Both the position numbers and the translations under genes were made by a program. The notes beneath the pieces were generated by a model, which was not told the DNA's origin, ran no database searches, and saw nothing but the letters and a program-made list of their open reading frames with translations. Of a stretch of 64,000 bases of DNA, positions 16,151-24,574 are shown piece by piece (within the stretch, counting starts at the first letter, position 1; every line of letters starts with the position of its first letter). The DNA is from Alphaproteobacteria bacterium UBA3612 (GTDB taxonomy: Bacteria; Pseudomonadota; Alphaproteobacteria; Sphingomonadales; Sphingomonadaceae). The stretch covers positions 62,001 through 126,000 of the forward strand of contig DFLT01000008.1 in assembly GCA_002375465.1 (NCBI GenBank), written 5' to 3'.

Positions 16151-17350
16151 TCAGCCTGCCTTCTTGACTTCAGCTACGATTTTCTTTGCCGCGTCGCCGA
16201 GATTGTCGGCGCTGACGATGGGGAGACCGCTGTCGGCGAGGATCTGCTTGCCCTTGTCGACATTCGTGCCTTCAAGCCGCACGACCAGCGGGACGGAGAG
16301 GTTTACCTCCTTCGCTGCTGCGACGATGCCGTCGGCGATGATGTCGCAGCGCATGATGCCGCCAAAGATGTTGACCAGAATGCCCTGCACTGCGGGGTCC
16401 GAAAGGATGATCTTGAACGCCGCAGTCACCTTTTCCGTGGTGGCACCGCCGCCCACGTCTAGGAAGTTGGCGGGTTCCGCGCCATTCAGCTTGATGATGT
16501 CCATCGTCGCCATGGCGAGGCCTGCGCCGTTCACCATGCAGCCGATATTGCCGTCCAGCTTGACGTAGGCGAGGTCGTACTTGCCGGCTTCCAGCTCGGC
16601 TTCGTCCTCTTCGGTCTCGTCCTGCAGTTCGGCGATGTCGGGATGGCGATAGAGGGAGTTGCCGTCGAAGCCCATCTTTGCATCGAGAACGAGAAGGTCG
16701 CCCGAGCCGGTTTCGACCAGCGGATTCACCTCCAGCATGGCGGAATCGGTGGCGAGAAACGCATCATACAGCGTCTTGCCGAGCTTCGCGGCCTTCTTTG
16801 CCGTTTCGCCGTTCAGCTTCAGTGCGCCCGCGATCGCGCGACCGTGGTGGGGCTGATAGCCGGTGGCCGGGTCGACGGTGATGGTGATGATCTTTTCAGG
16901 CGTCTTTTCCGCGACGTCCTCAATGTCCATGCCGCCCTCCGTCGAGACGACGAAAGCGGGCATGCCGGACGCGCGATCCACCAGCAGCGACAGGTAATAT
17001 TCCTTCGCGATGTCGGCGCCGTCTTCGATGTAAAGGCGGTTGACCTGCTTGCCCTGCGGGCCGGTCTGGTGCGTGACAAGGACGCGACCGAGCATTTCCT
17101 CGGCATTGGTCTTGACGTCTTCCACCGATTTCACGACGCGGACGCCGCCTGCCGCATCGGCGCCAAGCCCTTCGAACTTGCCCTTGCCGCGTCCGCCAGC
17201 GTGGATCTGCGATTTCACCACATAGACGGGACCGGGGAGTTTCTTTGCCGCCTCAACAGCTTCCTCGGCTGTAAAGGCAGGGAAACCCTGTGAAATGGGC
17301 GCGCCATGCTTGGCGAGCAATTGCTTCGCCTGATATTCGTGAATGTTCAT
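16151..17350 (-). CDS. sucC: ADP-forming succinate-CoA ligase, beta subunit
   Basis: ATP-grasp subunit of succinyl-CoA synthetase. 399 residues, beginning MNIHEYQAKQLLAKHG. ATP-grasp features include VVKSQIHAGGRGKGKFEG, EVNPLVETGSGDLLVLDAKM (Mg-binding) and the C-terminal ligase domain DVGGGATTEKVTAAF with VNIFGGIMRCD. Its upstream gap to mdh is occupied by the repeat-framed GIY-YIG gene, so it may partly depend on readthrough from mdh. Confidence 0.98.
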   Translation of the reverse strand: MNIHEYQAKQLLAKHGAPISQGFPAFTAEEAVEAAKKLPGPVYVVKSQIHAGGRGKGKFEGLGADAAGGVRVVKSVEDVKTNAEEMLGRVLVTHQTGPQGKQVNRLYIEDGADIAKEYYLSLLVDRASGMPAFVVSTEGGMDIEDVAEKTPEKIITITVDPATGYQPHHGRAIAGALKLNGETAKKAAKLGKTLYDAFLATDSAMLEVNPLVETGSGDLLVLDAKMGFDGNSLYRHPDIAELQDETEEDEAELEAGKYDLAYVKLDGNIGCMVNGAGLAMATMDIIKLNGAEPANFLDVGGGATTEKVTAAFKIILSDPAVQGILVNIFGGIMRCDIIADGIVAAAKEVNLSVPLVVRLEGTNVDKGKQILADSGLPIVSADNLGDAAKKIVAEVKKAG

Positions 17351-17371
17351 GTTTGTTGTCTCTCCGCCAAT

Positions 17372-17404
17372 CCGTCATCCCGGCGAAGGCCGGGATCCAT
17401 CTCC
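17372..17404 (+). repeat. left arm of a 33-bp perfect inverted repeat framing the GIY-YIG gene
   Basis: Exact reverse complement of 17717-17749. The arm itself contains a hairpin, ATCCCGGC-GAAG-GCCGGGAT, and starts GTCAT like the palindrome at 15231. It overlaps the stop codon of the GIY-YIG gene by 1 nt. Confidence 0.85.
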
Positions 17405-17694
17405 TAAAATCCGTGCAGGGACAGATCGTCCCAGACCGGGTTACGCTCCTCAATCAGGCGCACCTTCCAGGTACGCTTCCATTCCTTCATGCGCTTTTCC
17501 ATACGGATCGCGTCTTCGATCCTGTCGAACTGCTCGCACCAGACAAGCCGAGAGCAGCCATATTTCTTGGTAAAACCAGAGATTCGCTTTTCTTTGTGTT
17601 CCAAAACACGACGGGCGAGATCATTGGTAACACCGATGTAGATTGCTCCATTTTTACGGTTTGCGACGATATAAACCCAGCCTCCGTTCGCCAT
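17404..17694 (-). CDS. GIY-YIG nuclease-family protein (YhbQ/UPF0213-like)
   Basis: 96 residues. The GIY-YIG fold is evident: GGWVYIVANRKNGAIYIGVTNDLARRVLEHK (first strands with the paired Tyr residues, then the catalytic Arg helix; shown in parts VYIVA, IYIGVT, RRVLEHK), followed by the Glu in LVWCEQFDRIEDAI and a basic helix EKRMKEWKR. It is a stand-alone minimal domain without a DNA-binding extension. It sits between mdh and sucC in the same direction and is framed by a perfect 33-bp inverted repeat ending at its stop codon and beginning 22 bp upstream of its start. Nuclease activity and mobility are inference. Confidence 0.9.
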   Translation of the reverse strand: MANGGWVYIVANRKNGAIYIGVTNDLARRVLEHKEKRISGFTKKYGCSRLVWCEQFDRIEDAIRMEKRMKEWKRTWKVRLIEERNPVWDDLSLHGF

Positions 17695-17716
17695 TTCTGC
17701 CCAATGCCATGCAGCG

Positions 17717-17749
17717 GGAGATGGATCCCGGCCTTCGCCGGGATGACGG
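17717..17749 (-). repeat. right arm of the 33-bp inverted repeat framing the GIY-YIG gene
   Basis: All 33 bases match the reverse complement of 17372-17404; identity stops abruptly at both ends. It lies between the mdh stop (17767) and the GIY-YIG start, so the arm hairpin also sits where an mdh terminator would be. Confidence 0.85.
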
Positions 17750-17766
17750 GAGGGAAGGGACTTCGG

Positions 17767-18729
17767 TCAGCCCAGCGAGCCGTCCAGGCCCTTGCAGGCT
17801 TCCATCAGTTCCTTCACCGCGTCGACGGAGACCTGGAAGCCCTTTTTCGCTTCGTCGCCAAGGTCGATTTCGACGATCTTCTCGACACCTTCTTCGCCGA
17901 TGATGACCGGGACGCCGACATACATGCCGTCGCAGCCATATTCACCGTCAAGCCAGGCAGCGCAGGGCATCAGGCGGCGTTTGTCCTTCAGATAGGAATC
18001 GGCCATTGCGATGGCCGAGCTGGCCGGCGCGTAATAGGCGCTGCCATTGCCCAGCAGGCCGACAATCTCTCCGCCGCCCCTGCGCGTGCGGTCGACGATG
18101 GCGTTCATCTTTTCCTGCGTCGACCAGCCCATCTTGATGAGGTCGGGAACGGGAATGCCGGCAACCGTCGAATATTCGAGGACCGGAACCATCGTGTCGC
18201 CATGGCCGCCGAGAACGAAGGCAGTCACGTCTTCAACGGAAACGTCGAATTCTTCTGCCAGGAACAGGCGGAAGCGCGCACTGTCGAGGACACCGGCCAT
18301 GCCGACGACCTTGTTGGTGGGAAGGCCGGAGAATTTCTGCAGCGCCCATACCATCGCGTCGAGTGGGTTGGTGATGCAGATGACAAATGCGTCGGGGGCG
18401 TGCTGCTTGATGCCCTCGCCGACGGCCTTCATGACCTTCAGGTTGATCTCCAGCAGGTCATCGCGGCTCATGCCCGGCTTGCGCGGCACACCGGCGGTGA
18501 CGATGCAAACATCGGCCCCGGCAATATCGGCATAATCGCTGGTGCCCTTCAAGACGGCGTCGAAGCCCTCCACAGTACCCGACTGGGCGAGATCGAGCGC
18601 CTTCCCCTTCGGCATGCCCTCGGCAATGTCGAACAGCACGGCATCGCCCAATTCCTTCAGACCCACGAGGTGGGCGAGCGTTCCGCCGATCATGCCGGAA
18701 CCGATAAGGGCGATCTTGTTACGTGCCAT
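17767..18729 (-). CDS. mdh: malate dehydrogenase
   Basis: NAD-dependent TCA-cycle enzyme, LDH-like type common in alphaproteobacteria. 320 residues. NAD-binding ALIGSGMIGGTLAHL at the N-terminus, VTAGVPRKPGMSRDDLL (with the substrate Arg), CITNPLDAMVW, and the catalytic His in VLGGHGDTMVP. Heads the mdh-sucC-sucD group. Confidence 0.97.
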   Translation of the reverse strand: MARNKIALIGSGMIGGTLAHLVGLKELGDAVLFDIAEGMPKGKALDLAQSGTVEGFDAVLKGTSDYADIAGADVCIVTAGVPRKPGMSRDDLLEINLKVMKAVGEGIKQHAPDAFVICITNPLDAMVWALQKFSGLPTNKVVGMAGVLDSARFRLFLAEEFDVSVEDVTAFVLGGHGDTMVPVLEYSTVAGIPVPDLIKMGWSTQEKMNAIVDRTRRGGGEIVGLLGNGSAYYAPASSAIAMADSYLKDKRRLMPCAAWLDGEYGCDGMYVGVPVIIGEEGVEKIVEIDLGDEAKKGFQVSVDAVKELMEACKGLDGSLG

Positions 18730-18844
18730 GGAGGGATGTCCTTAGATTACGAGTCGGGAAGAGTTTCCCGCGGTCGTTATCGTGGACCCCGAGTCCCCGC
18801 AACCTGTCTGACGCAAGGTGTGGAAAAGAGGAAGGCGGAAAGCA

Positions 18845-18885
18845 GCAGGGGCGTGGACGGCGGTATCCGCCATCCACGCCCCTGC
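18845..18885 (-). terminator. hairpin downstream of the RTX gene
   Basis: Inverted repeat GCAGGGGCGTGGA (18845-18857) and TCCACGCCCCTGC (18873-18885) with an inner GGCGG-TAT-CCGCC stem. It begins about 20 bp past the stop of the leftward RTX gene and is followed by TGCTTTCC. Likely its terminator, insulating mdh. Confidence 0.65.
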
Positions 18886-18904
18886 CATGCAATTCTATCA
18901 GGGA

Positions 18905-20728
18905 CTAGGCCACCGGGTCCGGCGGCAGCAGCGCGTCCACCTGGAACACGACGTCCTGGAAATCATCGTCGCTGTTGGCCGTGCGGACGAGATCCTCGAA
19001 ACCCATGGCGAGCGCGCCAGAGCCATCCTCCGCAGCGCCGCTGACAACGTGTTCGGAATTGTCGACGTTGAGGTCGGCGTCGTGACTTAGGAAGATGGTC
19101 AGGTCGGATTCCGCGCCGTCCACCTCCAGAACGGCGTCGCCGCTGCTGACGTCGATGTCGAGAACTGCGCCGTCCGTCAGGGAAGCGGCACCGTCCTGCA
19201 CGATGAAGAAGCCCAGCGTGCTGCCATCGTCAAGATCCTGGACATTGAACGTGCCGCCATCCTTTACGTTCAGGGAGAGCAGGCGAACATCGGCAATGGT
19301 GCCATCGCCGCGAACCTCATAAACGCCAAGGCTATTGTCGAAATCGGCGGTGATATCCGCCTCTCTCAGGCTCACCCTGAAATCCGTGGCCGTATCGCTG
19401 GACAGATATTCGTCAACCGCAACGCCGTTTACCTGTGCATCCGCAAGGGCGACACCCTCGTCGAGGTCGGCCAGATCCGCGATGATCCGGGATGAAGTTT
19501 CCCCGGCAGCCTGACCGGTGGTGATGAAGCCTGCCGAACTGAGATCGGAATCAATGGTAAGGCTGAAGTCATCATCGTCGTCGTTTGTGACGAAAGTGGC
19601 GGTCTGCGGCGTATTTGACTCACGCAGATAATACACGCCGGAAATGTCCAGGCTGTCCTCCGAACTAAGGTCAGTGATGGTGTCACCATCGAACGATTCC
19701 AAAGTACCCCGGAAAATGTCTGCGCCCGCGCCGCCGGTCAGCGTGTCGGCACCGGCGCCGCCCACGAGAACATCATTGCCAACGCCGCCGTTAAGCGTCG
19801 CGCCGCTTTCCGTTTCGCTGGTAAGCGTATCATTCCCGGCGCCGCCGAGGACTGTACCGTGCGTGCTGCCGGCTGCTGCCGTGAAGCTGTCGTTACCGCC
19901 GCCGAGATCGATGTCGCCTACGGTTGAGTTTTTAGCCAAAGAGACAGAATTATCACCCTCGTCGCCTGTCACGCTGGTGCCGAGTAATTCAATTCCACGT
20001 AGAACCGCCGTTACGCCTGCTAATACTTCGATCTTGGCGATCTCGTTGGTTATAAGATCTCCATCTCGGTCAGTATAAAAAAAATCGCTAGATGACGCAT
20101 CTATAATGGTAGTGACCGCGCCATTAGATGCTTTAAGTTCGAGTGTTTCAAATTCCCCCACCTGAAAATACTGAAAGGTCCCGTCGAGGTTATCGACCGT
20201 GAAAATATCTTCTCCCTCGCCGCCGAACACGCCGATCCGTGTCTCCGCAGTCGATTGGGCGCCACCGCGGAAGTCGAATTCGAAGGTCGAATAGTCGACC
20301 GTCATCCGGTCATCGCCGCCGGATAGACCAACGGCGGTGAGTCCCTCAATGATTGTTCCATCCGGATTCAGGGGGACGCCCCACGTTCCGGCCTGCAAAT
20401 ATGAGTCATCGCCGGTGCTTAGGATGACGCGGCCACTGATTTCACCGAAATTGCGAAGTGTCACGCCGGCGGCGTCTCCGGTCGAGTCAATGATCGGCTC
20501 GCTCGTTTCCGATTCAAAAAGGCCGCCGAGGCGATTCTCGATGGTCGCGTTGGCGCCGCGTGCCTGAACGCCCTCGCCCTGAACGGCGCGAACAATGCCA
20601 CCGTCTAAATTGATAAAGTTGACGTTGTCGCCGTTAATGCCGACAGCACTGGTGCCAGCGTCGACACTTTCCAAGGTGTCATCGTTGTTGGTGGTCGTGT
20701 CGTTCGTGTTGAGGGTAATGGTCGCCAT
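18905..20728 (-). CDS. RTX-like calcium-binding secreted protein
   Basis: 607 residues, strongly acidic, no signal peptide, no cysteine; this fits type I secretion. Around residues 275-345 are glycine-rich nonapeptides of the RTX form (LGGGNDSF, LGGAGNDTL, LNGGVGNDVLVGGAGADTLTGGAGADIF in segments). The first 180 residues look like a beta-solenoid (repeated NFG/GG-D turns). Near the C-terminus, MGFEDLVRTANSDDDFQDVVF matches the pattern of the DUF4114 domain. A putative T1SS signal follows (VDALLPPDPVA). Start MATITLNTND has only a weak ribosome site. Part of the gene (about 20,040-20,170) is unusually AT-rich. Adhesin or surface-layer role is inference. Confidence 0.82.
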   Translation of the reverse strand: MATITLNTNDTTTNNDDTLESVDAGTSAVGINGDNVNFINLDGGIVRAVQGEGVQARGANATIENRLGGLFESETSEPIIDSTGDAAGVTLRNFGEISGRVILSTGDDSYLQAGTWGVPLNPDGTIIEGLTAVGLSGGDDRMTVDYSTFEFDFRGGAQSTAETRIGVFGGEGEDIFTVDNLDGTFQYFQVGEFETLELKASNGAVTTIIDASSSDFFYTDRDGDLITNEIAKIEVLAGVTAVLRGIELLGTSVTGDEGDNSVSLAKNSTVGDIDLGGGNDSFTAAAGSTHGTVLGGAGNDTLTSETESGATLNGGVGNDVLVGGAGADTLTGGAGADIFRGTLESFDGDTITDLSSEDSLDISGVYYLRESNTPQTATFVTNDDDDDFSLTIDSDLSSAGFITTGQAAGETSSRIIADLADLDEGVALADAQVNGVAVDEYLSSDTATDFRVSLREADITADFDNSLGVYEVRGDGTIADVRLLSLNVKDGGTFNVQDLDDGSTLGFFIVQDGAASLTDGAVLDIDVSSGDAVLEVDGAESDLTIFLSHDADLNVDNSEHVVSGAAEDGSGALAMGFEDLVRTANSDDDFQDVVFQVDALLPPDPVA

Positions 20729-20741
20729 AGGTTAAGCCACT

Positions 20742-20825
20742 TTAATCAGGGGTTGTCGACAAGGCCGCATATGTGGCCGGTGGGGTCGGTGCAGCATTCT
20801 GCCGGGGCACCGCGAAATCAGTCAT
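20742..20825 (-). CDS. possible 27-codon leader ORF upstream of the RTX gene
   Basis: ATG at 20823-20825 preceded by GGGGTGAAGG, encoding a 27-residue Pro/Ala/Thr-rich peptide (MTDFAVPRQN...) that ends at a TAA 13 nt before the RTX start. It would lie in the 5' leader made from the EcfG-type promoter. It may be chance; there is no homology I recognise. Confidence 0.25.
   Translation of the reverse strand: MTDFAVPRQNAAPTPPATYAALSTTPD
20763..20778. promoter_or_regulatory. 16-bp near-palindrome in the RTX leader
   Basis: GGCCGCATATGTGGCC pairs with itself at 7 of 8 positions (the remaining one is a G-U). It can be a small RNA hairpin in the leader or an operator; no known regulator can be assigned. 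Confidence 0.3.
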
Positions 20826-20877
20826 GGACCTTCACCCCCCGTTTTAAATTACGCACCACTGTTCTAGGAGCCCATCC

Positions 20878-20902
20878 AACGTACATAGGGGAGGGCGGTT
20901 CC
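20878..20902 (-). promoter_or_regulatory. EcfG-type general-stress promoter of the RTX gene
   Basis: On the minus strand GGAAC (20898-20902), 16 nt, then CGTT (20878-20881): an exact match to the EcfG consensus of alphaproteobacterial general stress response promoters. Transcription would start near 20871, giving a leader of about 140 nt before the RTX ATG. Confidence 0.6.
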
Positions 20903-20913
20903 TGAGAACTTGA

Positions 20914-22266
20914 ATGTTATCAGGGACCCGACATGAACGCATGATGAGTTGGATCGGTCTGGTCGGCGGATTGGCATTGCTGATCTGGATGACGGTGCGG
21001 GGCGTTAATATCCTGATTGCAGGTCCGGTGGCGGCGCTGGTGGTGGCCGTGACAGCGGGCCTGCCGCTATTGCCGCCCTTTGTCGACGCCGGGGCGGATG
21101 CTGCCGATGCGGTGGATTTCGCGACCAGCTATATGGCCGGGTTCACGGCATTTTTTGCCGACTGGTTCTTCATGTTCCTGCTGGGCGCGATCTTTGGCGA
21201 GGTAATGGCCGCATCGGGTGCGGCGGCATCGGTCGCGCGCTGGATTACGCAAAAGCTGGGCAGCCGCTATGCGCTGCTGGCCACCGTGCTTGCCTGCGCG
21301 GTGCTGACCTATGGCGGGGTGTCGGTGTTCATCGTGGCGTTCAGCGTCTACGGTCTGGCGGTCGCGCTGTTCCGGGAGGCGGACCTGCCGCGGCGCTTCA
21401 TCCCCGGGGCGCTGGCGTTCGGATCGGTGACCTTCACGATGACGAGCGCGGGGTCGCCGGAAATTCAGAACCTGATCCCCATGCCCTTTCTGGGCACCAC
21501 CGCCTATGCCGGGTGGGAGGTCAGCCTGGTCGTCGCGATCATGATGGCGATCATGGGCTATGCGTGGATTTCGCGCATGGTGCGCCGCGCCGTTGCCGCC
21601 GGGGAGGGGTTCGTTAGCCGGGCGGGCGATGATGAGCCCGCCGGGTTCGGTAGCCTGCCAGCACCTTTGCTGGCGCTGTTGCCGCTCGCCGCGGTCCTGG
21701 GCGTGTTTCTCGTCTCGCAAGATCTGGGCAAATGGGCGTTGATCGCGGCGCTGGGCAGCGGCCTGATTGCGGCCGTCGCCGTCGGCTGGCCCAAGATCGC
21801 CGCCATGCCGGGCGCCTTTTCCCGGGGTGCGACGGGTGCCGTCGTCGCGATTACCAATACCTGCGCCGTTGTCGGCTTTGGTTCGGTGGCGCAGCTGACG
21901 CCGGCATTCCAGGAAGCCTTGAACGCCGTGCAAAGCCTGCCCGGCAGCCCGTTGATCGGCGCGGCCATCGCGGTGACGGTCATTGCCAGCCTGACGGGAA
22001 GCGCCTCTGGCGGGCAGACGATCGCCCTGCCGCTGATCGCGCCGCATTATCTGGCGGAAGGCGCCAACCCAGAGGAGCTGCACAGGGTTGTCGCCATCGC
22101 ATCGGGCGCGCTCGATAGCCTGCCGCATAACGGCTATGTCGTAACAACGATCCGCGCGGTGTGCGGAGAAACACACAAGGATGCCTATGCCGCCGTCGGT
22201 GCGACGACGGTGGTGGTGCCGGTCATCGGGCTGGGCGTGGCGCTGCTGCTGTTTTCGATTTTCTAG
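20914..22266 (+). CDS. GntP-family permease
   Basis: Integral membrane transporter of the gluconate:H+ symporter (GntP) superfamily with about 12 hydrophobic segments. 450 residues from the ATG at 20914 (GAGAAC upstream); ATG-ATG at 20941/20944 (MMSWIGLVGG) is an equally reasonable start. Typical parts are LTYGGVSVFIVAFSVYGLAVALFREADLPRR, FTMTSAGSPEIQNLIP, NTCAVVGFGSVAQ, GSASGGQTIALPL and GALDSLPHNGYVVTTIRA, the conserved end of this family. Likely imports an organic acid; the substrate cannot be told. Divergent from the RTX gene, convergent with cysQ. Confidence 0.85.
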   Translation: MLSGTRHERMMSWIGLVGGLALLIWMTVRGVNILIAGPVAALVVAVTAGLPLLPPFVDAGADAADAVDFATSYMAGFTAFFADWFFMFLLGAIFGEVMAASGAAASVARWITQKLGSRYALLATVLACAVLTYGGVSVFIVAFSVYGLAVALFREADLPRRFIPGALAFGSVTFTMTSAGSPEIQNLIPMPFLGTTAYAGWEVSLVVAIMMAIMGYAWISRMVRRAVAAGEGFVSRAGDDEPAGFGSLPAPLLALLPLAAVLGVFLVSQDLGKWALIAALGSGLIAAVAVGWPKIAAMPGAFSRGATGAVVAITNTCAVVGFGSVAQLTPAFQEALNAVQSLPGSPLIGAAIAVTVIASLTGSASGGQTIALPLIAPHYLAEGANPEELHRVVAIASGALDSLPHNGYVVTTIRAVCGETHKDAYAAVGATTVVVPVIGLGVALLLFSIF

Positions 22267-22312
22267 GGCGTTACGCGCATGTCCCGGCGGGAGGACTAGT
22301 TTCTCCCGCGTT

Positions 22313-23137
22313 TCACCCGCCGCGTCGCCGCTCCCGGTCTGCCCGGCGGCGTTCCAGCATCCCCTTGGCTTCAAGGCGCATTTGCTCGTGAAGCTGCGGC
22401 GTTGCCGCGACGATCAGATTGCGTTCGCGGGCGATCGGTTTGTTGAAATGCGGCTTCAGCCCCTCCGTATCAGAGGTAACGCCGCCCGCCTCCGTCACGA
22501 TCAGCACAGCCGCCGCGATGTCCAGTTCGCGACTTTCGCGGCCGTCGAACATGGCGTCCGCCGTTCCGTCCGCAATCATCGCCATTCTGAGCGCGATGGA
22601 GTTGGGCTTGGCAACCGCCACACATTGCGGCCCCTGCCAATGTTTGGAGCGAAGCACATCGGCGTCGACAGGCAGGCGGGCGCCCGCAAGATCACGTCGT
22701 TCCGAGACGTGGATCGGCTCCCCGTTGCGAAAGGCGCCGCCGCCGCGGCTGGCGGTATAGAGAATGTCTGCCGGCGGCTGATAGATCGCCGCGGCGATCG
22801 GCTCCCCCGCTTCCACGACGGCGATGGATACGCACCAGCCGGGGCGACCGCGGGTGAAATCGCGAGTACCGTCTATCGGATCGACCAGAAAGGCGCGGTC
22901 GCAGTCCAGGCGCGCGCGGTCATCCTCCCGCTCCTCCGACAGCCAGCCATAGGCGGGTCGTTCCGCCCGCAAATGGTCGGAGAGCAGGCGGTCCAGCTCC
23001 ATATCGGCATCCGTCACCGGATTGCCGGGGGACTTTTCCCATTTGCGGTATCCCGACGCGGCGAGTTCCAGGCCACGTTGCCCTGCACGCCGGGCGGCAG
23101 CGGCAATAAGGTCAAGATCCTGGGCGGCGGTGGTCAT
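22313..23137 (-). CDS. cysQ: 3'(2'),5'-bisphosphate nucleotidase CysQ-like, inositol monophosphatase family
   Basis: Metal-dependent phosphatase of the IMPase fold; in this family CysQ removes PAP formed in sulfate assimilation. 274 residues. Metal motif 1 is WLSEERED, a CysQ-like variation of the usual GEE; motif 2 DPIDGTRDF; motif 3 RELDIAAAVLIVTEAGG (normally WDxAA; here ELDIAAA). The substrate assignment over an inositol or histidinol phosphatase rests on this motif style and is moderate. Last gene of ubiA-pmbA-cysQ. Confidence 0.8.
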   Translation of the reverse strand: MTTAAQDLDLIAAAARRAGQRGLELAASGYRKWEKSPGNPVTDADMELDRLLSDHLRAERPAYGWLSEEREDDRARLDCDRAFLVDPIDGTRDFTRGRPGWCVSIAVVEAGEPIAAAIYQPPADILYTASRGGGAFRNGEPIHVSERRDLAGARLPVDADVLRSKHWQGPQCVAVAKPNSIALRMAMIADGTADAMFDGRESRELDIAAAVLIVTEAGGVTSDTEGLKPHFNKPIARERNLIVAATPQLHEQMRLEAKGMLERRRADRERRRGG

Positions 23138-23206
23138 TGATAGGGGCCGCGCTGATCGCTTGTGGCACTTGCCCGCGTAAAGGGGGGAAGGCTGGAGACC
23201 TGCCGA

Positions 23207-24559
23207 CTATTCACCCGCCACCGTCATACCCTCTATAAGGACGGTGGGGGCGTTGGTGGCGTGACGGAATTCCAGATCGTCCGCCGGGATCATGCGGGCG
23301 AACATGTCCTTCAGATTGCCGGCGATGGTAATGCCGTTGACGGCGCGCGTGATTTCGCCCTTCTCGATCAGGAAACCGCCCGCGCCGCGCGAATAATCGC
23401 CGGTCACGAGGCTGACGCCCTGCCCGATCAGTTCGGTAATCAGAACGCCCCTGTCGATACCGGCAATCATGTCGGAAACGCGTGTCGATCCCGCCTGCAG
23501 GTGGACGTTCGACATGCCGATTCCCGGGGGTCCGCCGGTACCGCGCGCAGCATGGCCGGTGGGAGCGAGGTCAAGCTGGCGCGCCGCCGACGCATTCATC
23601 AACCAGCCCGTCAGGCGCCCATCGGCGACGATGTCGCGCACACTGGTGGCAACACCCTCTCCGTCGAAGGCGCGGCTGCGCTGGCCGCGCGGGCGGTGCG
23701 GATCCTCGACGATGCGGATACCGGGGGCGAACAGCTGCGCCTCGGGATCATCGAGGAAACTGGTGCCGCGCGCGATGGCGGTGCCGTTGATGGCACCGGC
23801 AAGATGACCGATCAGGCCGGGCGAGACGCGCTTGTCGAAGAGGACAGGTAGCGCGCCGCTTTTCGGCTTCACGGGGTCCAGCCGGGCGACAGTACGTTCA
23901 CCGGCGCGGGTTCCGATGATTTCCGCGCTCTCGACATCTTCCAGATGGCGGGCACTCGACTGGGCATAGTCGCGCTGCATGCGTTCACCCACGCCAGCAA
24001 TGACGCTGGCATAAATGCTGTGCGACGTGCCGGTGCGTGCAGCTGCAAATCCGTGGCTCGTCGCAAGCGCAAAGGTGGAGCGGCTGGCGCTGGCACCGCC
24101 GCCGCCGGAATTGGTGATTCCCTCTACCGCGCGGGCCGCGTCCTCACAGGATAGTGCGCGCGCCTCCAGCCTGGCCAGGTCGATCTCGCCGCCATCGTCG
24201 GTGTCGAAGTCCCGCGGCGGATCGCGCAGCAGAAGATCCCGGTCGACGAGGCCGGCATATTCATCGGCGGTCGTTGCGCGCGCCATGGCGACGGCGCGCG
24301 CGGCAGCCTCCTCGATAGCGGCGGGGGCGAAATCCGACAAAGCAACGCTTGCCGATTGGCGTCCGACGAAGGCGCGCAAGCCGATTTCCGCATCTTCCGA
24401 GCGGCTGATGTCCTCCACCTGTCCCAGACGGACGGAGACGGAGACGCTGTCGCCGCCGACATAGGCGGCGTCCGCATCGGTCGCGCCTGCGCGCTTCAGT
24501 GCGGTAAGGACGGTTTCGAGATGGGTGAGGGCTTCGGCTTCTGAAATCACCGGCAGCAC
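23207..24559 (-). CDS. pmbA: TldE/PmbA metalloprotease-family protein
   Basis: Partner of TldD in a heterodimeric peptidase that degrades unfolded peptides and matures some RiPPs; TldE itself lacks the metal site. 450 residues. Characteristic are the N-terminal GGDSVSVSVRLGQVEDISRSE (sensing the substrate strand), central SHGFAAARTGTSHSIYAS and the C-terminal GVLITELIGQGVSLVTGDYSRGAGGF-type run (parts LIGQGVSLVTGDYSRGA). No tldD in the window. Starts 15 bp after ubiA. Confidence 0.93.
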   Translation of the reverse strand: MLPVISEAEALTHLETVLTALKRAGATDADAAYVGGDSVSVSVRLGQVEDISRSEDAEIGLRAFVGRQSASVALSDFAPAAIEEAAARAVAMARATTADEYAGLVDRDLLLRDPPRDFDTDDGGEIDLARLEARALSCEDAARAVEGITNSGGGGASASRSTFALATSHGFAAARTGTSHSIYASVIAGVGERMQRDYAQSSARHLEDVESAEIIGTRAGERTVARLDPVKPKSGALPVLFDKRVSPGLIGHLAGAINGTAIARGTSFLDDPEAQLFAPGIRIVEDPHRPRGQRSRAFDGEGVATSVRDIVADGRLTGWLMNASAARQLDLAPTGHAARGTGGPPGIGMSNVHLQAGSTRVSDMIAGIDRGVLITELIGQGVSLVTGDYSRGAGGFLIEKGEITRAVNGITIAGNLKDMFARMIPADDLEFRHATNAPTVLIEGMTVAGE

Positions 24560-24574
24560 ATAGGGAAGGGGGCG

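Noticed and set aside
17290..19044. A 584-codon plus-strand frame spanning mdh and the GIY-YIG gene.
   Set aside because: Antisense to mdh and to the GIY-YIG gene, with composition of a shadow frame (His/Asp/Gly-rich, no domain).
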